Shown here: one piece after another, positions 9,604 to 19,328 of the stretch
Position numbering within the stretch: position 1 is the first letter of the stretch
How the letters are laid out: each line of letters begins with the position of its first letter
Source of the DNA: Rubripirellula lacrimiformis
GTDB taxonomy: Bacteria; Planctomycetota; Planctomycetia; Pirellulales; Pirellulaceae
Length of the DNA: 64,000 nt
NCBI RefSeq assembly: GCF_007741535.1
Contig: NZ_CP036525.1
Span: 5,022,001 to 5,086,000, forward strand
Reading direction: 5' to 3'
Translations under genes and position numbers: made by a program
Notes under the pieces: generated by a model
Databases searched by the model: none
What the model saw: the letters and a program-made list of their open reading frames with translations, nothing else
Told to the model about the DNA's origin: nothing

Positions 9604-10284
9604 ATGACTGCGACCCGACCCACCATGCCGATCGATCCCGATTTTGCCGCCGCGCTCGCTTCCCACTCGATCGAAATGGACGAGGCGATGGCTCAAAGGT
9701 TGCAAGACTATGTCACTGTGATGTGGCGATTCAATGAACAATTGAATCTGACCCGCCACACCACGTGGGACCTTTTTGTTGGTCGGGACCTCCGCGACTG
9801 CTTGCAGCTCGCACCTCTGTTGGCCGAGGGCGAAGAGGTCTTGGACATGGGCAGCGGAAATGGGGTTCCCGGTATCCCGCTGGCCATCCTGCGGCCTGAC
9901 ATCGAAGTCTCGTTGGCCGAATCGGTTGCCAAGCGAGCCAAGGCGCTCAGCGAGATTGTGGCGGAGGTCGGGATCCAGGTCCCGGTGTACGCGGCCCGGG
10001 GCGAAGATCTGATGGAAGATTTTCGGTTCACGTCGGTCGTCTCACGCGCCGTCGGCAGCATCGCGAAGTTCTGTCGCTGGATCGAACCCCACTGGATGAT
10101 GGTGGACCGCCTGTTGTTGATCAAAGGCCCCAAGTGGCTCGATGAACGGGGCGAAGCCCGCCACTTGGGTTCCTTGGCGAATTTGCAAATGCGAAAAGTC
10201 GCCTCCTATCCACTGGGGGATGCCGAAGAATCCGAGGGCGTGATTCTGCAGATTTGGCCAAAGGGCTCGACACGGTACCAATAG
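9604..10284 (+). CDS. rsmG: 16S rRNA (guanine-527-N7)-methyltransferase RsmG
   Basis: 226 residues. The SAM-binding motif I is VLDMGSGNGVPGIPLAIL (about residues 79-96), followed by the acidic end of strand 2 (IEVSLAESVAKRA) and the family-specific VVSRAVGSIAKFCRW around residue 145. The protein methylates G527 of 16S rRNA; loss gives low-level streptomycin resistance in other bacteria. ATG at 9604 is used; ATG at 9625 would remove seven residues and is also possible. Unlike many bacteria it is not beside mnmG or parA/parB. Confidence 0.93.
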   Translation: MTATRPTMPIDPDFAAALASHSIEMDEAMAQRLQDYVTVMWRFNEQLNLTRHTTWDLFVGRDLRDCLQLAPLLAEGEEVLDMGSGNGVPGIPLAILRPDIEVSLAESVAKRAKALSEIVAEVGIQVPVYAARGEDLMEDFRFTSVVSRAVGSIAKFCRWIEPHWMMVDRLLLIKGPKWLDERGEARHLGSLANLQMRKVASYPLGDAEESEGVILQIWPKGSTRYQ

Positions 10285-10389
10285 CTCTGTTAGGTCCGGG
10301 ACACTCGTTTCACCCGGGGCTACTAACCACTCAGGCGGCGCTTATACTCCTGGGCTGGATTCTCCACAAACACTCAATTTTTTGGCGAA

Positions 10390-11301
10390 ATGTCGGACTA
10401 CAACCTCACCCACCTCAAGCAGCTCGAAGCGGAATCAATCCACATCATGCGCGAGGTCGTTACCGAGTTCAATAAACCGGTAATGCTGTACAGCATTGGC
10501 AAAGATTCAGCCGTGCTGGTCCACCTTGCGCTAAAGGCGTTCTACCCAGCCAAGCCGCCATTCCCGCTATTGCATGTCGACACGACCTACAAGTTTCGCG
10601 AGATGATCGAGTTCCGCGAACAGTACGCACGGAAGGAACTCGGCTTGGACCTGCTGGTTCACATCAACGAAGAAGGAATCAAGCACGACATCAAGCCGTG
10701 GGAAGACAGCGAACGCCACACGGAAATCATGAAAACCGACGCGCTGAAGCAGGCGTTGGACAAGTACCAGTTCGATGCAGCTTTCGGTGGTGCACGTCGC
10801 GACGAAGAGAAGAGCCGCGCCAAAGAACGTGTCTTCAGCTTCCGTGATAAGTCCCATCGATGGGACCCCAAGAATCAGCGGCCCGAGCTCTGGAACCTAT
10901 ACAACGGCCGCGTGAACAAGGGCGAATCGATTCGCGTCTTTCCAATGAGCAATTGGACCGAACTAGACGTGTGGCAGTACATCCACTTGGAAAACATCCC
11001 CATCGTGCCTCTGTACCTATCGGCGCCCCGCCGCGTGGTCGAGCGTGATGGCGTGTTGTTGATGCGAGACGACGATCGCATGCCGCTGCTGGCCGGCGAA
11101 AAAGAAGAAACCAAGATGGTTCGCTTCCGCACACTGGGCTGTTACCCGCTGTCCGGAGCCGTCGAAAGCGAAGCGGCGACCTTGCCCGAAGTGATCCAGG
11201 AAATGCTGCTGGCGACGACCAGCGAACGCCAAGGCCGAATCATCGACCAAGACGAAGGCGGTGCGGGAATGGAAGAGAAGAAACGCCGCGGATACTTTTA
11301 A
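10390..11301 (+). CDS. cysD: Sulfate adenylyltransferase subunit 2 (CysD)
   Basis: 303 residues, normal length. It is the PP-loop ATP pyrophosphatase subunit that makes adenosine 5'-phosphosulfate from ATP and sulfate. The PP-loop is [14 protein letters not shown] (about 36-49), followed by [17 protein letters not shown] and [23 protein letters not shown], which are diagnostic of CysD. The C-terminal SGAVESEA...TTSERQGR segment is also typical. It is followed 117 bases later by cysNC on the same strand, so the two are probably an operon providing activated sulfate for assimilation and for sulfotransferases. Start ATG 10390 gives [13 protein letters not shown], the usual N-terminus. Confidence 0.97.
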   Translation: MSDYNLTHLKQLEAESIHIMREVVTEFNKPVMLYSIGKDSAVLVHLALKAFYPAKPPFPLLHVDTTYKFREMIEFREQYARKELGLDLLVHINEEGIKHDIKPWEDSERHTEIMKTDALKQALDKYQFDAAFGGARRDEEKSRAKERVFSFRDKSHRWDPKNQRPELWNLYNGRVNKGESIRVFPMSNWTELDVWQYIHLENIPIVPLYLSAPRRVVERDGVLLMRDDDRMPLLAGEKEETKMVRFRTLGCYPLSGAVESEAATLPEVIQEMLLATTSERQGRIIDQDEGGAGMEEKKRRGYF

Positions 11302-11418
11302 CGAACAGGTTGCAGACGGCTCTGTCCCCCACCTGCTTTTCAGCAAAGCGTTGACGGCTGCCAACCATTCGTTTGTTCTTGTTACCTGACACCTGTCACC
11401 TGAAACCTATCTTTCTCC

Positions 11419-13365
11419 ATGTCCCATCAATCTGACCTGATCGCGACCGACATTGACGCCTATCTGAAGCAGCATGAACAGAAGCAGTTGCTTCGGTTGA
11501 TCACCTGCGGCAGCGTTGATGACGGAAAGAGCACGTTGATCGGCCGACTGCTATTCGACAGCAAAATGGTCTACGAAGACCACCTGAAACAACTGGAAGT
11601 CGATTCCAAACTGGTCGGTACGACCGGCGGTCAAATCGATACCGCACTGTTGATGGATGGATTGAAGGCCGAGCGTGAACAGGGCATCACGATCGATGTT
11701 GCGTACCGCTATTTCAGTACCGCAAAACGCAAATTCATCATCGCCGACACCCCCGGCCACGAACAATACACGCGGAACATGGCCACCGGCGCCAGTTCGG
11801 CCGACCTGGCTGTGATCTTGATCGATGCTCGGCACGATCACGGCGTGTTGACGCAAACCAAACGACACTCGTTCATCGTTTCCCTGCTGGGGATTCGTCA
11901 CGTCGTTGTCGCGATCAACAAGATGGACTTGGTCGATTACAGCGAAGAACGTTTCGAAGAAATCTGTGACGATTACCGCTCGTTCGCGACGCGTTTGGAT
12001 CTTCCCGATCTGCACTTCATTCCGATCAGCGCGCTCAATGGCGACAACGTCGTCGATCGCAGCGAGCACATGCCGTGGTACACCGGCAGCACGCTGATGA
12101 ATTTCCTAGAGAACGTCTACATCGGCAGCGACCGGAACCTGCAAGATTTCCGGATGCCGGTACAGTACGTCAATCGCCCCGATCTAAACTTCCGCGGTTT
12201 CTGTGGCACGATTTCATCCGGCATCATCCGTGCCGGCGAGGAAATCATGGTTCTGCCAAGCGGCCAAAAGTCGCATGTTAAACGCATCGTCACCTTCGAC
12301 GGGGATATCGACGAGGCGTTCGCGCCGCAATCGGTGACGCTGACATTCGCGGACGAGATCGACGCCAGCCGTGGCGACATGATTGTGCGTCCCGGCAATT
12401 TGCCGCGATCGCGATCCGAATTTGACGCGATGCTGGTTTGGATGAACGCAGATGGAATGGTGCCTGGCAAAACCTATCTGTTCAAACACACAACGCAAAC
12501 ATTACCCGGAACGATCGACACGCTGAAATATCGCGTGGATGTCAATTCGCTGCACCGCAGCCCCGCCCCGGCGTTGGAACTGAATGAAATCGGCCGCGTC
12601 GGCATTACTTTGTCGGCCCCGATCCATATGGACGCCTATCGAAAGAACCGCAGCACCGGTGCCTTCATCGTCGTGGATCGATTGACCAACGCCACCGTGG
12701 CGGCGGGCATGATTTTGGACAAATCCGGTGATGCGAAGAACCGAACCGTGTGGGACGATTCGGATGCCGATGCATCGACGTCCCCCAACGCCGTATCGCA
12801 GGTTTCTGCGGATGATCGTGCGGCCCGCTTCGGCCAGCGTCCGGCCACCGTGTTGCTGACTGGGCTAACCGGCAGCGGCAAAACCTCGATCGCACACGCA
12901 GTCGAACGCAAACTATTCGACGCCGGCCGCGCCGTGGCCAGCATCGATGGCGAAACGGTGCGACGAGGGCTCAGCCGTGACTTGGGCTTCACCGCCGAAG
13001 ACCGCAGCGAGAACTTGCGTCGCAGCGGCCATTTGGCTCACACATTGAACGATGCCGGCATGATTTGCATCGCGTCGTTCGTCGCACCATCGGGCGACGT
13101 ACGCCAGAAAGTCGCCAAATTGATCGGCGAAGGCAAATTTTTGGTCGTCCACGTTGCGACCCCCGTCGATGTGTGCCGCCAACGTGATACCAAGGGACAG
13201 TATGCCAAGGCCGACGCAGGCGAATTGGTGAACTTCCCAGGCGTGACGGCGACCTACGACGTCCCCGAAAACGCGGATCTGACAATCGACACGACCAGCG
13301 ACACCGTCGATCAGTGTGCCGATGCCGTCGTCGATATGCTGCGATCCCGCGGTTTCATCAAATAG
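11419..13365 (+). CDS. cysNC: CysN-CysC fusion: sulfate adenylyltransferase GTPase subunit and APS kinase
   Basis: 648 residues. The N-terminal ~440 residues are a translation-factor-type GTPase: P-loop GSVDDGKST at 31-39, [17 protein letters not shown] (G3), NKMDLV (G4). It powers the CysD reaction by GTP hydrolysis. After a variable linker (about 440-475) comes APS kinase with P-loop GLTGSGKT at 482-489, [28 protein letters not shown] and [14 protein letters not shown], which phosphorylates APS to PAPS. The fusion permits channelling to PAPS, the sulfate donor; the window also holds a sulfotransferase-domain protein. In the kinase part, the residue after SF.. is VAPSGD rather than the commoner ISPFRAD, a variant I believe is found in other fused proteins. 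Confidence 0.96.
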   Translation: MSHQSDLIATDIDAYLKQHEQKQLLRLITCGSVDDGKSTLIGRLLFDSKMVYEDHLKQLEVDSKLVGTTGGQIDTALLMDGLKAEREQGITIDVAYRYFSTAKRKFIIADTPGHEQYTRNMATGASSADLAVILIDARHDHGVLTQTKRHSFIVSLLGIRHVVVAINKMDLVDYSEERFEEICDDYRSFATRLDLPDLHFIPISALNGDNVVDRSEHMPWYTGSTLMNFLENVYIGSDRNLQDFRMPVQYVNRPDLNFRGFCGTISSGIIRAGEEIMVLPSGQKSHVKRIVTFDGDIDEAFAPQSVTLTFADEIDASRGDMIVRPGNLPRSRSEFDAMLVWMNADGMVPGKTYLFKHTTQTLPGTIDTLKYRVDVNSLHRSPAPALELNEIGRVGITLSAPIHMDAYRKNRSTGAFIVVDRLTNATVAAGMILDKSGDAKNRTVWDDSDADASTSPNAVSQVSADDRAARFGQRPATVLLTGLTGSGKTSIAHAVERKLFDAGRAVASIDGETVRRGLSRDLGFTAEDRSENLRRSGHLAHTLNDAGMICIASFVAPSGDVRQKVAKLIGEGKFLVVHVATPVDVCRQRDTKGQYAKADAGELVNFPGVTATYDVPENADLTIDTTSDTVDQCADAVVDMLRSRGFIK

Positions 13366-13500
13366 CGATCCGAGCCGTTGGTGGTCGCCAATCATTTTGA
13401 CGTCATCCGGTACAAACGTGTACTGGATGTTCGTCAGATGGGATTTTGGCCGTCACCTTTCGCCCATTGTGTCGCTACGATCGGCATGACAGGGATATTG

Positions 13501-13594
13501 CCCCAGATTGCTGGCTGGGGTAGTGGCATTTGTCACCAAATTGCCACAAGGAGGCTCGAGAAAGTAACGGCGCTGCAATTCTATGGAGGTGATT
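13501..13594 (+). promoter_or_regulatory. Structured 5' leader with two hairpins and two start-less Shine-Dalgarno matches
   Basis: Upstream of the receiver-GGDEF gene two adjacent hairpins can be drawn: 13501-13520 (CCCCAG / CTGGGG, 8-base loop) and 13523-13547 (GTGGC / GCCAC with a partly paired interior). AAGGAGG follows at 13548-13554 and GGAGGTGAT, a nine-base complement of the 16S 3' end, at 13586-13594. Neither has a start codon at the normal distance, except that GGAGGTGAT itself lies inside a nine-codon ORF (13583-13612). The gene's own site is AAAGGA at about 13624-13629, eight bases before ATG 13637. This arrangement is seen directly; a regulatory role is inferred. Confidence 0.45.
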
Positions 13595-13636
13595 AGGGCT
13601 TCACTTTTTTGACTCCAGCGGGCAAAGGATCTATCG

Positions 13637-14533
13637 ATGTTAGGTATTTCACCTAAGGCGATTAGCGTCCTTTTGGTTGAAGATCAGGAAAGCGAGGCCT
13701 TCATGGTCACACGCATTCTGACCCGCACATCGCAGGCTGTCTTCGAAGTCGAACATGCGTCGTCACTGCAGGAAGCCATCCAGCAGCTTTCAGAAAACGA
13801 TTTCGACGTTTGCTTGCTCGATCTTGGGCTTCCCGACGGACACGGAATTGAATCGCTGCATCAGATCCGATGCGTGGACGCGAGACTTCCAGTGGTGGTC
13901 CTGACCGGAAACGACAACGAAACACTTGGCCTAGCCGCGATTGAAAAAGGCGCCCAGGATTACGTTGCCAAGGGAGCAATCAGCGGCCAATTGCTGACTC
14001 GATCGCTAAGCTTTGCGATCGCAAGGCAGCAAAAGATGCTGGGCATTGCAGCCGACGCCAACACAGACATCCTGACAGGGATGCCCAACCGCAGGCGTCT
14101 TAGCGCCAGTTTTTCCGAACTGGTCGAACATTGCAAAGTGATGTGCATCGCTTTGTTGGACATTGACCATTTCAAGCGAGTCAATGACCTGCACGGCCAC
14201 TTGGTCGGCGATCACGTGCTTCGCCACATCGCCAAACTGATCAGCGAATCTTCGCAACATGGAATCCAAGCTGCCCGATACGGCGGCGAAGAATTCGCAA
14301 TTCTGTTGCCAGAGGCCGGGCTAGAAAACGCGATCCACCACGCTACCGAATTGATTCGCAGCATCGAGTCATCGCAAATCGAACTGAGAGACGTTTGTTT
14401 GAAAGTCACCGCTAGCGTCGGAATCACATCGGTCATCGACGGGGACCAGTTGGAAGACGCACTACGACGAAGCGATGTAGCCCTGTACGACGCCAAGCGT
14501 TCGGGCCGCAACCAAGTCTGCGTGAAAATCTAA
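13637..14533 (+). CDS. Response regulator with GGDEF diguanylate cyclase output
   Basis: 298 residues. The receiver domain (about 10-125) has acidic pair E15-D16, phosphoacceptor D62 in LLDLGLPDG, T at LTGND and K in YVAKGA. After a linker helix comes a GGDEF domain (about 145-298) with TGMPNRR, LDIDHFKRVND and active-site GGEEF at 216-220, so it should synthesise c-di-GMP when phosphorylated. The inhibitory RxxD site normally beginning nine residues before GGEEF is absent (Q and I occupy the key positions), so product inhibition is not expected. Its stop TAA overlaps the ATG of the next gene (TAATG), implying translational coupling with the sensor kinase. Confidence 0.93.
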   Translation: MLGISPKAISVLLVEDQESEAFMVTRILTRTSQAVFEVEHASSLQEAIQQLSENDFDVCLLDLGLPDGHGIESLHQIRCVDARLPVVVLTGNDNETLGLAAIEKGAQDYVAKGAISGQLLTRSLSFAIARQQKMLGIAADANTDILTGMPNRRRLSASFSELVEHCKVMCIALLDIDHFKRVNDLHGHLVGDHVLRHIAKLISESSQHGIQAARYGGEEFAILLPEAGLENAIHHATELIRSIESSQIELRDVCLKVTASVGITSVIDGDQLEDALRRSDVALYDAKRSGRNQVCVKI

Positions 14534-17112
14534 TGGAAACCTTGTCTGCATCGCCTGCGGAACAGATCCGTACCACGGTTGCGAAGGCGCACGTTCTGCA
14601 ACGGCTTCTGTGGATCGTGATTGTCCTGGCGATCGGTTTCACGCTATTCGCTTGGAACTATTCTCGGCGTTATCAAACCGAACGATTAGAGCAGCGTTTC
14701 GATCGTGAAGCCGACCAAGTCGTCGCCTTGGTGATCGATCGGATGACGAAGTACGAAGACATCCTGTGGGCCGGCACTGCGTTTGCAAACACCGTCGACG
14801 GCAGGGTGGAACATGGCCAATGGGAACGTTTCGCAAATTCGATTCGCGTCGAGCAAAAGTACCCGGGAATCAACGGGATCGGATTGATCGAACCGCTTCA
14901 AAACGATGAGGTGGAAGCATTCTTAGCCGAACAACGTCTGCAACGACCTGATTTTGTAATTCATCCCAATCGAAAGGGTGAACAGTATTGGCCAATCCAA
15001 TCGATCACCCCGCTAGTCGGAAACGAAAGTGCGGTTGGTCTGGATATCGCGCACGAAAGCAACCGCATCACAGCGGCTCGCAAAGCGCGTGATACGGGCA
15101 CCGCACAGGTAACTGGTCCGATCATTTTGGTTCAGGACTCTCAGAAAACACCCGGTTTCCTGTTCTACGCTCCCTATTACGGCCCCAACGGTGGCCCCAA
15201 CAACGTCGATTCATTCCGCGGATTGGTCTACGCACCATTCGTGTTTCGCAAACTGATTGCCGGAGTCCTAGAGAGCGATCGACGTCAGGTTGGCATACGA
15301 TTGAGCGACAGCGGCACGGACCTTTTTAACGAATTAATGCCTTCGGATTCGGACTTCGATCCGGATCCCCTGTTCAAAAAGAACTACAACTTCGACGTGT
15401 ATGGTCGTCGATGGGATTTTTCCATCTGGTCGTCCAAGTCGTTCCGCGACAGTGTTGACCAATCCCAATCCAACTTCATCCTGCTTGCCGGAGTGTTGAT
15501 CGACCTATTGTTGATCGGAACATTCTTCCTGATTGCGCGCGAATCCAAACGGTCCATTGCGATGGCCGACGAAGCCACCGGGCGTCTGGAAAAACTAGGG
15601 CTGGCTGCCAAAGTGAATCGGATCGGCGTCTTTGACTTCGATCCCATCGGCGGAGCGCTCGATTGGAGCGATTCGATGTACGAACTCTATGGGCTAGAGC
15701 GTTCCAGCTTTGACGGTGCCTATCAGAGTTGGTTGTCCAGCGTTCACCCCGACGATCGCGCCCCATCGGAGGCCGCATTGGAACAGTCGATGCAGCGTGG
15801 CGAGCCATTCGATTTTGAATTCCGTATCGTCCGTCCGGATGGCGAAATTCGCTACCTGGACGCAAAAGCGGTGGTGTTTTGCGATGACAGCGGTCGTGCG
15901 ATTCGAGTCTTAGGAGCCAACTCCGACGTCACCGACCGTAAACTGGCAGCCTTAGAGTTGGCAGCGACGCAGCGACTACAAGCCGCGATCCAAGATGCTG
16001 CGGGCGTGTCGATCATTGCAACCGATCCCTATGGCGTGATCACGTCGGTCAATGCGATGGCCGAAAAAATGTTGGGCTACGAGAGTCGCGAATTGGTGTT
16101 CAAGCACTCGCCTCAGATTTTTCACGACCGGGACGAAGTCGTCCATCGTGCAAAGTGGCTTAGCGAAACGACCAATACCACCGTGGAACCAGGTTTCGAT
16201 GTCTTCGCCCAGATCGCGAAAGGTGGAAAAGTGGCTCCGCTTGAATGGACTTACATTCATAAAAATGGAACCCGATTGCCGGTCGTCTTGTCGGTCACAG
16301 CACTGCTGGACAACGATGGAACGACGACCGGATACCTGGGCGTTGCCAGCGATATTTCCGAACAAAAGAAGACAGAACGTGAACTGCAGAAAATGAACTT
16401 CAGCCTAGAACGCAGTAACCAAGAATTGGCCCAGTTCGCCTATGTTGCGTCGCATGACCTCCAAGAACCCCTGCGAAAAGTAACCGCGTTTTGCGATTTA
16501 TTGATGGAAGATTGTATCGACCAAATCGACGATGGCGGGAAACGATACGTGGGATACATCGTCGACGGTGCCAAGCGAATGCGGTCGCTGATTCAAGACC
16601 TATTGGCGTACTCTCAAGTCCAAACGTTGGAACACCAAACTGAATTGCTGGATATACGAGTCATCGCATCGTTTGCAGTGGATACGCTTTCCGAAGCAAT
16701 CGCAGAATCGGACGCAACGATCACGTTCGGCGAAATGCCGCAGGCACATGCGAATGCCAGACAGATGGAACAACTGTTCCAGAACCTGATCGGAAACGCG
16801 ATCAAGTATCACGGCGATCAATCCCCGGTGATTCAAATCGAGGGCGAGTTCGTCGACGGCAACGCCCGCTACTCTGTCTCGGACAACGGAATCGGAATCA
16901 AACGGGAATACCGCGAACAGGTGTTCGGGATCTTCAAAAGATTGCACAACCAAACCGCCTACAAGGGCACGGGAATCGGGCTGGCCATCTGTCAACGAAT
17001 CGTCGATCGCCTAGAAGGGCGGATCTGGGTGGAGGAATCCCCCCTGGGCGGATCTACCTTCCTATTCGAATTCCCAAGCGATAGCGACGTCCCATTCGAA
17101 GCAAACGTCTAG
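14533..17112 (+). CDS. CHASE-PAS-PAS sensor histidine kinase
   Basis: 859 residues. Transmembrane helix at about 25-43; an extracytoplasmic CHASE domain to about 310 (KYPGINGIGLIEPL, GLDIAHESNRITAARKARDTG, PGFLFYAPYY); second transmembrane helix at about 314-335; PAS domains at about 350-475 and 480-610, the first with a PAC tail (GEIRYLDAKAVV). The HisKA segment FAYVASHDLQEPLRKV carries H641; the ATPase has N-box N755 in GNAIKYHG, G1 DNGIGI from 784, and G2 GTGIGLAIC from 812. It lacks a receiver, so the coupled receiver-GGDEF protein is the natural partner. CHASE domains bind small molecules such as cytokinin-like or peptide ligands in characterised cases; the ligand here is unknown. Confidence 0.94.
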   Translation: METLSASPAEQIRTTVAKAHVLQRLLWIVIVLAIGFTLFAWNYSRRYQTERLEQRFDREADQVVALVIDRMTKYEDILWAGTAFANTVDGRVEHGQWERFANSIRVEQKYPGINGIGLIEPLQNDEVEAFLAEQRLQRPDFVIHPNRKGEQYWPIQSITPLVGNESAVGLDIAHESNRITAARKARDTGTAQVTGPIILVQDSQKTPGFLFYAPYYGPNGGPNNVDSFRGLVYAPFVFRKLIAGVLESDRRQVGIRLSDSGTDLFNELMPSDSDFDPDPLFKKNYNFDVYGRRWDFSIWSSKSFRDSVDQSQSNFILLAGVLIDLLLIGTFFLIARESKRSIAMADEATGRLEKLGLAAKVNRIGVFDFDPIGGALDWSDSMYELYGLERSSFDGAYQSWLSSVHPDDRAPSEAALEQSMQRGEPFDFEFRIVRPDGEIRYLDAKAVVFCDDSGRAIRVLGANSDVTDRKLAALELAATQRLQAAIQDAAGVSIIATDPYGVITSVNAMAEKMLGYESRELVFKHSPQIFHDRDEVVHRAKWLSETTNTTVEPGFDVFAQIAKGGKVAPLEWTYIHKNGTRLPVVLSVTALLDNDGTTTGYLGVASDISEQKKTERELQKMNFSLERSNQELAQFAYVASHDLQEPLRKVTAFCDLLMEDCIDQIDDGGKRYVGYIVDGAKRMRSLIQDLLAYSQVQTLEHQTELLDIRVIASFAVDTLSEAIAESDATITFGEMPQAHANARQMEQLFQNLIGNAIKYHGDQSPVIQIEGEFVDGNARYSVSDNGIGIKREYREQVFGIFKRLHNQTAYKGTGIGLAICQRIVDRLEGRIWVEESPLGGSTFLFEFPSDSDVPFEANV

Positions 17113-17284
17113 CCACCATCGAAGACCGCGCTGCGTTCGAACAGCAACGAACGGTGGACGGATGGTCGCCAAATCAGACAGACAACCGGCATTGGTCGTC
17201 TGAAGGTGATGCGTCAGGTGATCGAGTCACCCGTGCTGCCGCTCGATACGGTGTCCACCGAATGATCCACCGTCTTGGAGCCGA

Positions 17285-17623
17285 TTAAGCTTTCTTGACG
17301 AATTCGGACTTCAACGACATGGCACCGACACCGTCGATTTTACAATCGATGTCATGATCTCCGTCGACCAATCGAATGTTCTTCACCTTGGTGCCGCCTT
17401 TGACGACCAGTGACGAACCTTTGACTTTCAGGTCCTTGATGACGACGATCGTATCGCCAGATTGCAAGACATTTCCATTGGCGTCTTTGACCGCAGCTTC
17501 ATCGGCCTTGGCGGCTTCTTCGGCCGGTGACCATTCATGACCACACGACGGACACACCAACAGGATGCCGTCTTCGTATGCGAATTCCGATTGACAAGCA
17601 GGACAGGGAGGTAATTGGCTCAT
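17285..17623 (-). CDS. yjdM: PhnA/YjdM-type zinc-ribbon protein
   Basis: 112 residues from the ATG at 17621-17623; the frame extends upstream but those codons do not resemble the family. A zinc ribbon CPACQSEF...CPSCGHEW occupies residues 8-31, followed by the compact SH3-like PhnA domain ([42 protein letters not shown]). The family was once linked to phosphonate use but its biochemical role is unsettled. The length and domain order match E. coli YjdM. It stands alone. Confidence 0.92.
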   Translation of the reverse strand: MSQLPPCPACQSEFAYEDGILLVCPSCGHEWSPAEEAAKADEAAVKDANGNVLQSGDTIVVIKDLKVKGSSLVVKGGTKVKNIRLVDGDHDIDCKIDGVGAMSLKSEFVKKA

Positions 17624-17786
17624 AGAAACAGATCGTAACGACGGAACGAACGGGCCAGCGGAACTTTGCCAGCGGAGTTGCAGGATGAAACAGTGGCCAG
17701 TATAGCGATTCACACCGCACCTACGAACCTGCGTGACAGAAGGACGCACCGGATCGATGTCGCCGATGCCCTTCGGCTGTCCGGCC

Positions 17787-17963
17787 TTATTTTGCCATCT
17801 GAACTTCTTCCGCCGGCGGCAGCAGCTTAGGCTTGATGGTCAGATGGCCAATCGGAACGAAACGCATGCTGCTGGCGACCGCCGCAATGTTGTGCGTTCC
17901 GCATCCGGTCATCATCAGGTGAGCGGTTTTCGTAGAACAAAATCCCGCCCTAGGGGCTTCCAT
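17787..17963 (-). CDS. Doubtful small ORF, 58 residues
   Basis: The 410-base space between yjdM and the BLUF gene (17624-18036) has little else. This minus-strand ORF from ATG 17961-17963 encodes MEAPRAGF..., with a Cys-His pair ([12 protein letters not shown]) and a basic, proline-rich tail. I do not recognise it, no ribosome site precedes it, and the opposite strand is also open. A stop codon lies shortly upstream, so it is not obviously the tail of a larger gene. Confidence 0.2.
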   Translation of the reverse strand: MEAPRAGFCSTKTAHLMMTGCGTHNIAAVASSMRFVPIGHLTIKPKLLPPAEEVQMAK

Positions 17964-18036
17964 CTTATGAAAGTCCAGCAAGCGAAACGACGTTCACGGC
18001 TTTCGGGAACACCCACTGTGTGATGTCGTGCAGTCG

Positions 18037-18606
18037 TCAGATCGAACGACTTGGCACCGCTTCGATTCTACTTGCTTGCCACGACCTTGGTTCGGCAAAG
18101 TCACCGGTTGTCTCGTTCGCATGCAGCATCCACCGTCCGCGGTGAAAGCCTTCTAGAACCAGACGAATCCGCAACGAATCACGTTCAAGATCCGTGAATT
18201 TGGGAGGACCTGCATTCAAGTCGTGCTCCTTTGCATCGCGATTCCCAAAGAAATCGACGAAACCTGGCAGCCTAGCGATCCGTTCAGGGTCACAGATGAA
18301 GCCCAGGCTCCACGCACCGAAATTCCGCCGCTCGATCACACGATTGGCCAACAGAATCCTGCCGCTGTGTCGCGTGTCACTGGCAATGCGTTCGTAAAGC
18401 GAGCTGACCGAACTTGCCGGTCCTTCCAACACATGAAAAAAGGCATCGTCGCGGTAAAGCAACACGCCGCTAATTTGATGCGTTTCGTTTTTATGGCGTG
18501 AACGTTGAACGAGTTCGCCAATTTCCGTATCGCTGAACGATACGAGTGCCGTGCTGGCATAGACCAGCTGTTTCAGCTCGCCATGCTCAGTATCAATTGA
18601 TTTCAT
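18037..18606 (-). CDS. BLUF-domain protein with the photoactive glutamine replaced by histidine
   Basis: 189 residues from ATG 18604-18606; the frame is open to 18687 but the extra residues do not look like protein. BLUF domains bind FAD and sense blue light. Aligned without gaps to AppA, Y16 matches Tyr21, N40 matches Asn45 and W99 matches Trp104, with identical spacings of 24, 18 and 41. The position of Gln63 is H58, in FFHVLEG, encoded by CAT (bases 18433-18435, read on the minus strand). That Gln is required for the hydrogen-bond switch in studied BLUF proteins. A C-terminal extension of about 80 residues (ERIARLPGFVDFFG...RWMLHANE) contains no output domain I recognise; short BLUF proteins act through partners. 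Family certain, photoactivity uncertain. Confidence 0.88.
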   Translation of the reverse strand: MKSIDTEHGELKQLVYASTALVSFSDTEIGELVQRSRHKNETHQISGVLLYRDDAFFHVLEGPASSVSSLYERIASDTRHSGRILLANRVIERRNFGAWSLGFICDPERIARLPGFVDFFGNRDAKEHDLNAGPPKFTDLERDSLRIRLVLEGFHRGRWMLHANETTGDFAEPRSWQASRIEAVPSRSI

Positions 18607-18799
18607 GATTTGTACCAATGCCAAGAGAATGCCCCGCGCTTGGCAGCCTTGAAAGGTCAGATTCGTCCAACCGTTCCCGACTATCAAAAGTCTGTGTCAG
18701 CTTTGCGACCATTGCAGCTTGGGAAGCCGCGGAATCACCATTCACTGTCACCGCATAACATGCTGTGACGATGGTGCGGGTTCTCTGATCGGATGCTGA

Positions 18800-19240
18800 T
18801 CAAGAGGGGCCGCTGGGACCGTCAGAGGCCGGCGGAATGGTCCAGCAGGACGGATGCTGATGCATCCCGATCCCTTGGCTATCCGACAAATGGGCGTAAT
18901 AGGTCACCGCGTCGGGAGCAGCAAGCAAAATCAGGCGAGTATCCAAGCCCGCCGCATCATGGATCGCTGCAATCAGAGATCGGCCGATTCCCTGGCTCTG
19001 AAATGCGACATCGACCGCCAAATCGGAAAGATAAGTGCAGTAGGCGAAATCCGTCATCGCACGCGCGACACCCACGAGCAGCGCACGGTCATTTCGGGCG
19101 GTCACGATCAAATCCGCATTCGCCAGCATCTTCGAAATTGTCGCCACGCTATCCACCGGTCGCCGCGCCGCCAGCGTCGATCGCTGCAACACGTCGATGA
19201 ATTCATCCGCCGTTAAATCCGCCTCGATCGCGTACTGCAT
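18800..19240 (-). CDS. GNAT-family N-acetyltransferase
   Basis: 146 residues. Core GNAT features: strand pair [39 protein letters not shown] where V..xxQGIGxxL is the acetyl-CoA pyrophosphate-binding motif A, and a C-terminal [21 protein letters not shown] that matches the YYxxxGF end of many bacterial members. The substrate cannot be predicted. ATG at 19238-19240 begins [14 protein letters not shown], a typical first strand, so it is kept. Isolated between the BLUF gene and the DTW operon. Confidence 0.9.
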   Translation of the reverse strand: MQYAIEADLTADEFIDVLQRSTLAARRPVDSVATISKMLANADLIVTARNDRALLVGVARAMTDFAYCTYLSDLAVDVAFQSQGIGRSLIAAIHDAAGLDTRLILLAAPDAVTYYAHLSDSQGIGMHQHPSCWTIPPASDGPSGPS

Positions 19241-19328
19241 CCGTTGTCTTTCGGTCGATAGTGGAGTGGAAAACGATCAGGCCACGCAGCATGGGACAAA
19301 TCGCGGAGCACGGTTTCACAATCGGCAA

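Noticed and set aside
13501-13547. A c-di-GMP riboswitch in the GGDEF leader
   Set aside because: The hairpins lack the GEMM tetraloop/receptor elements and conserved core bases.
17787-17963. Tail of a larger broken gene near the BLUF gene
   Set aside because: A stop codon lies just upstream in the same frame, and neighbouring frames do not continue a recognisable protein.
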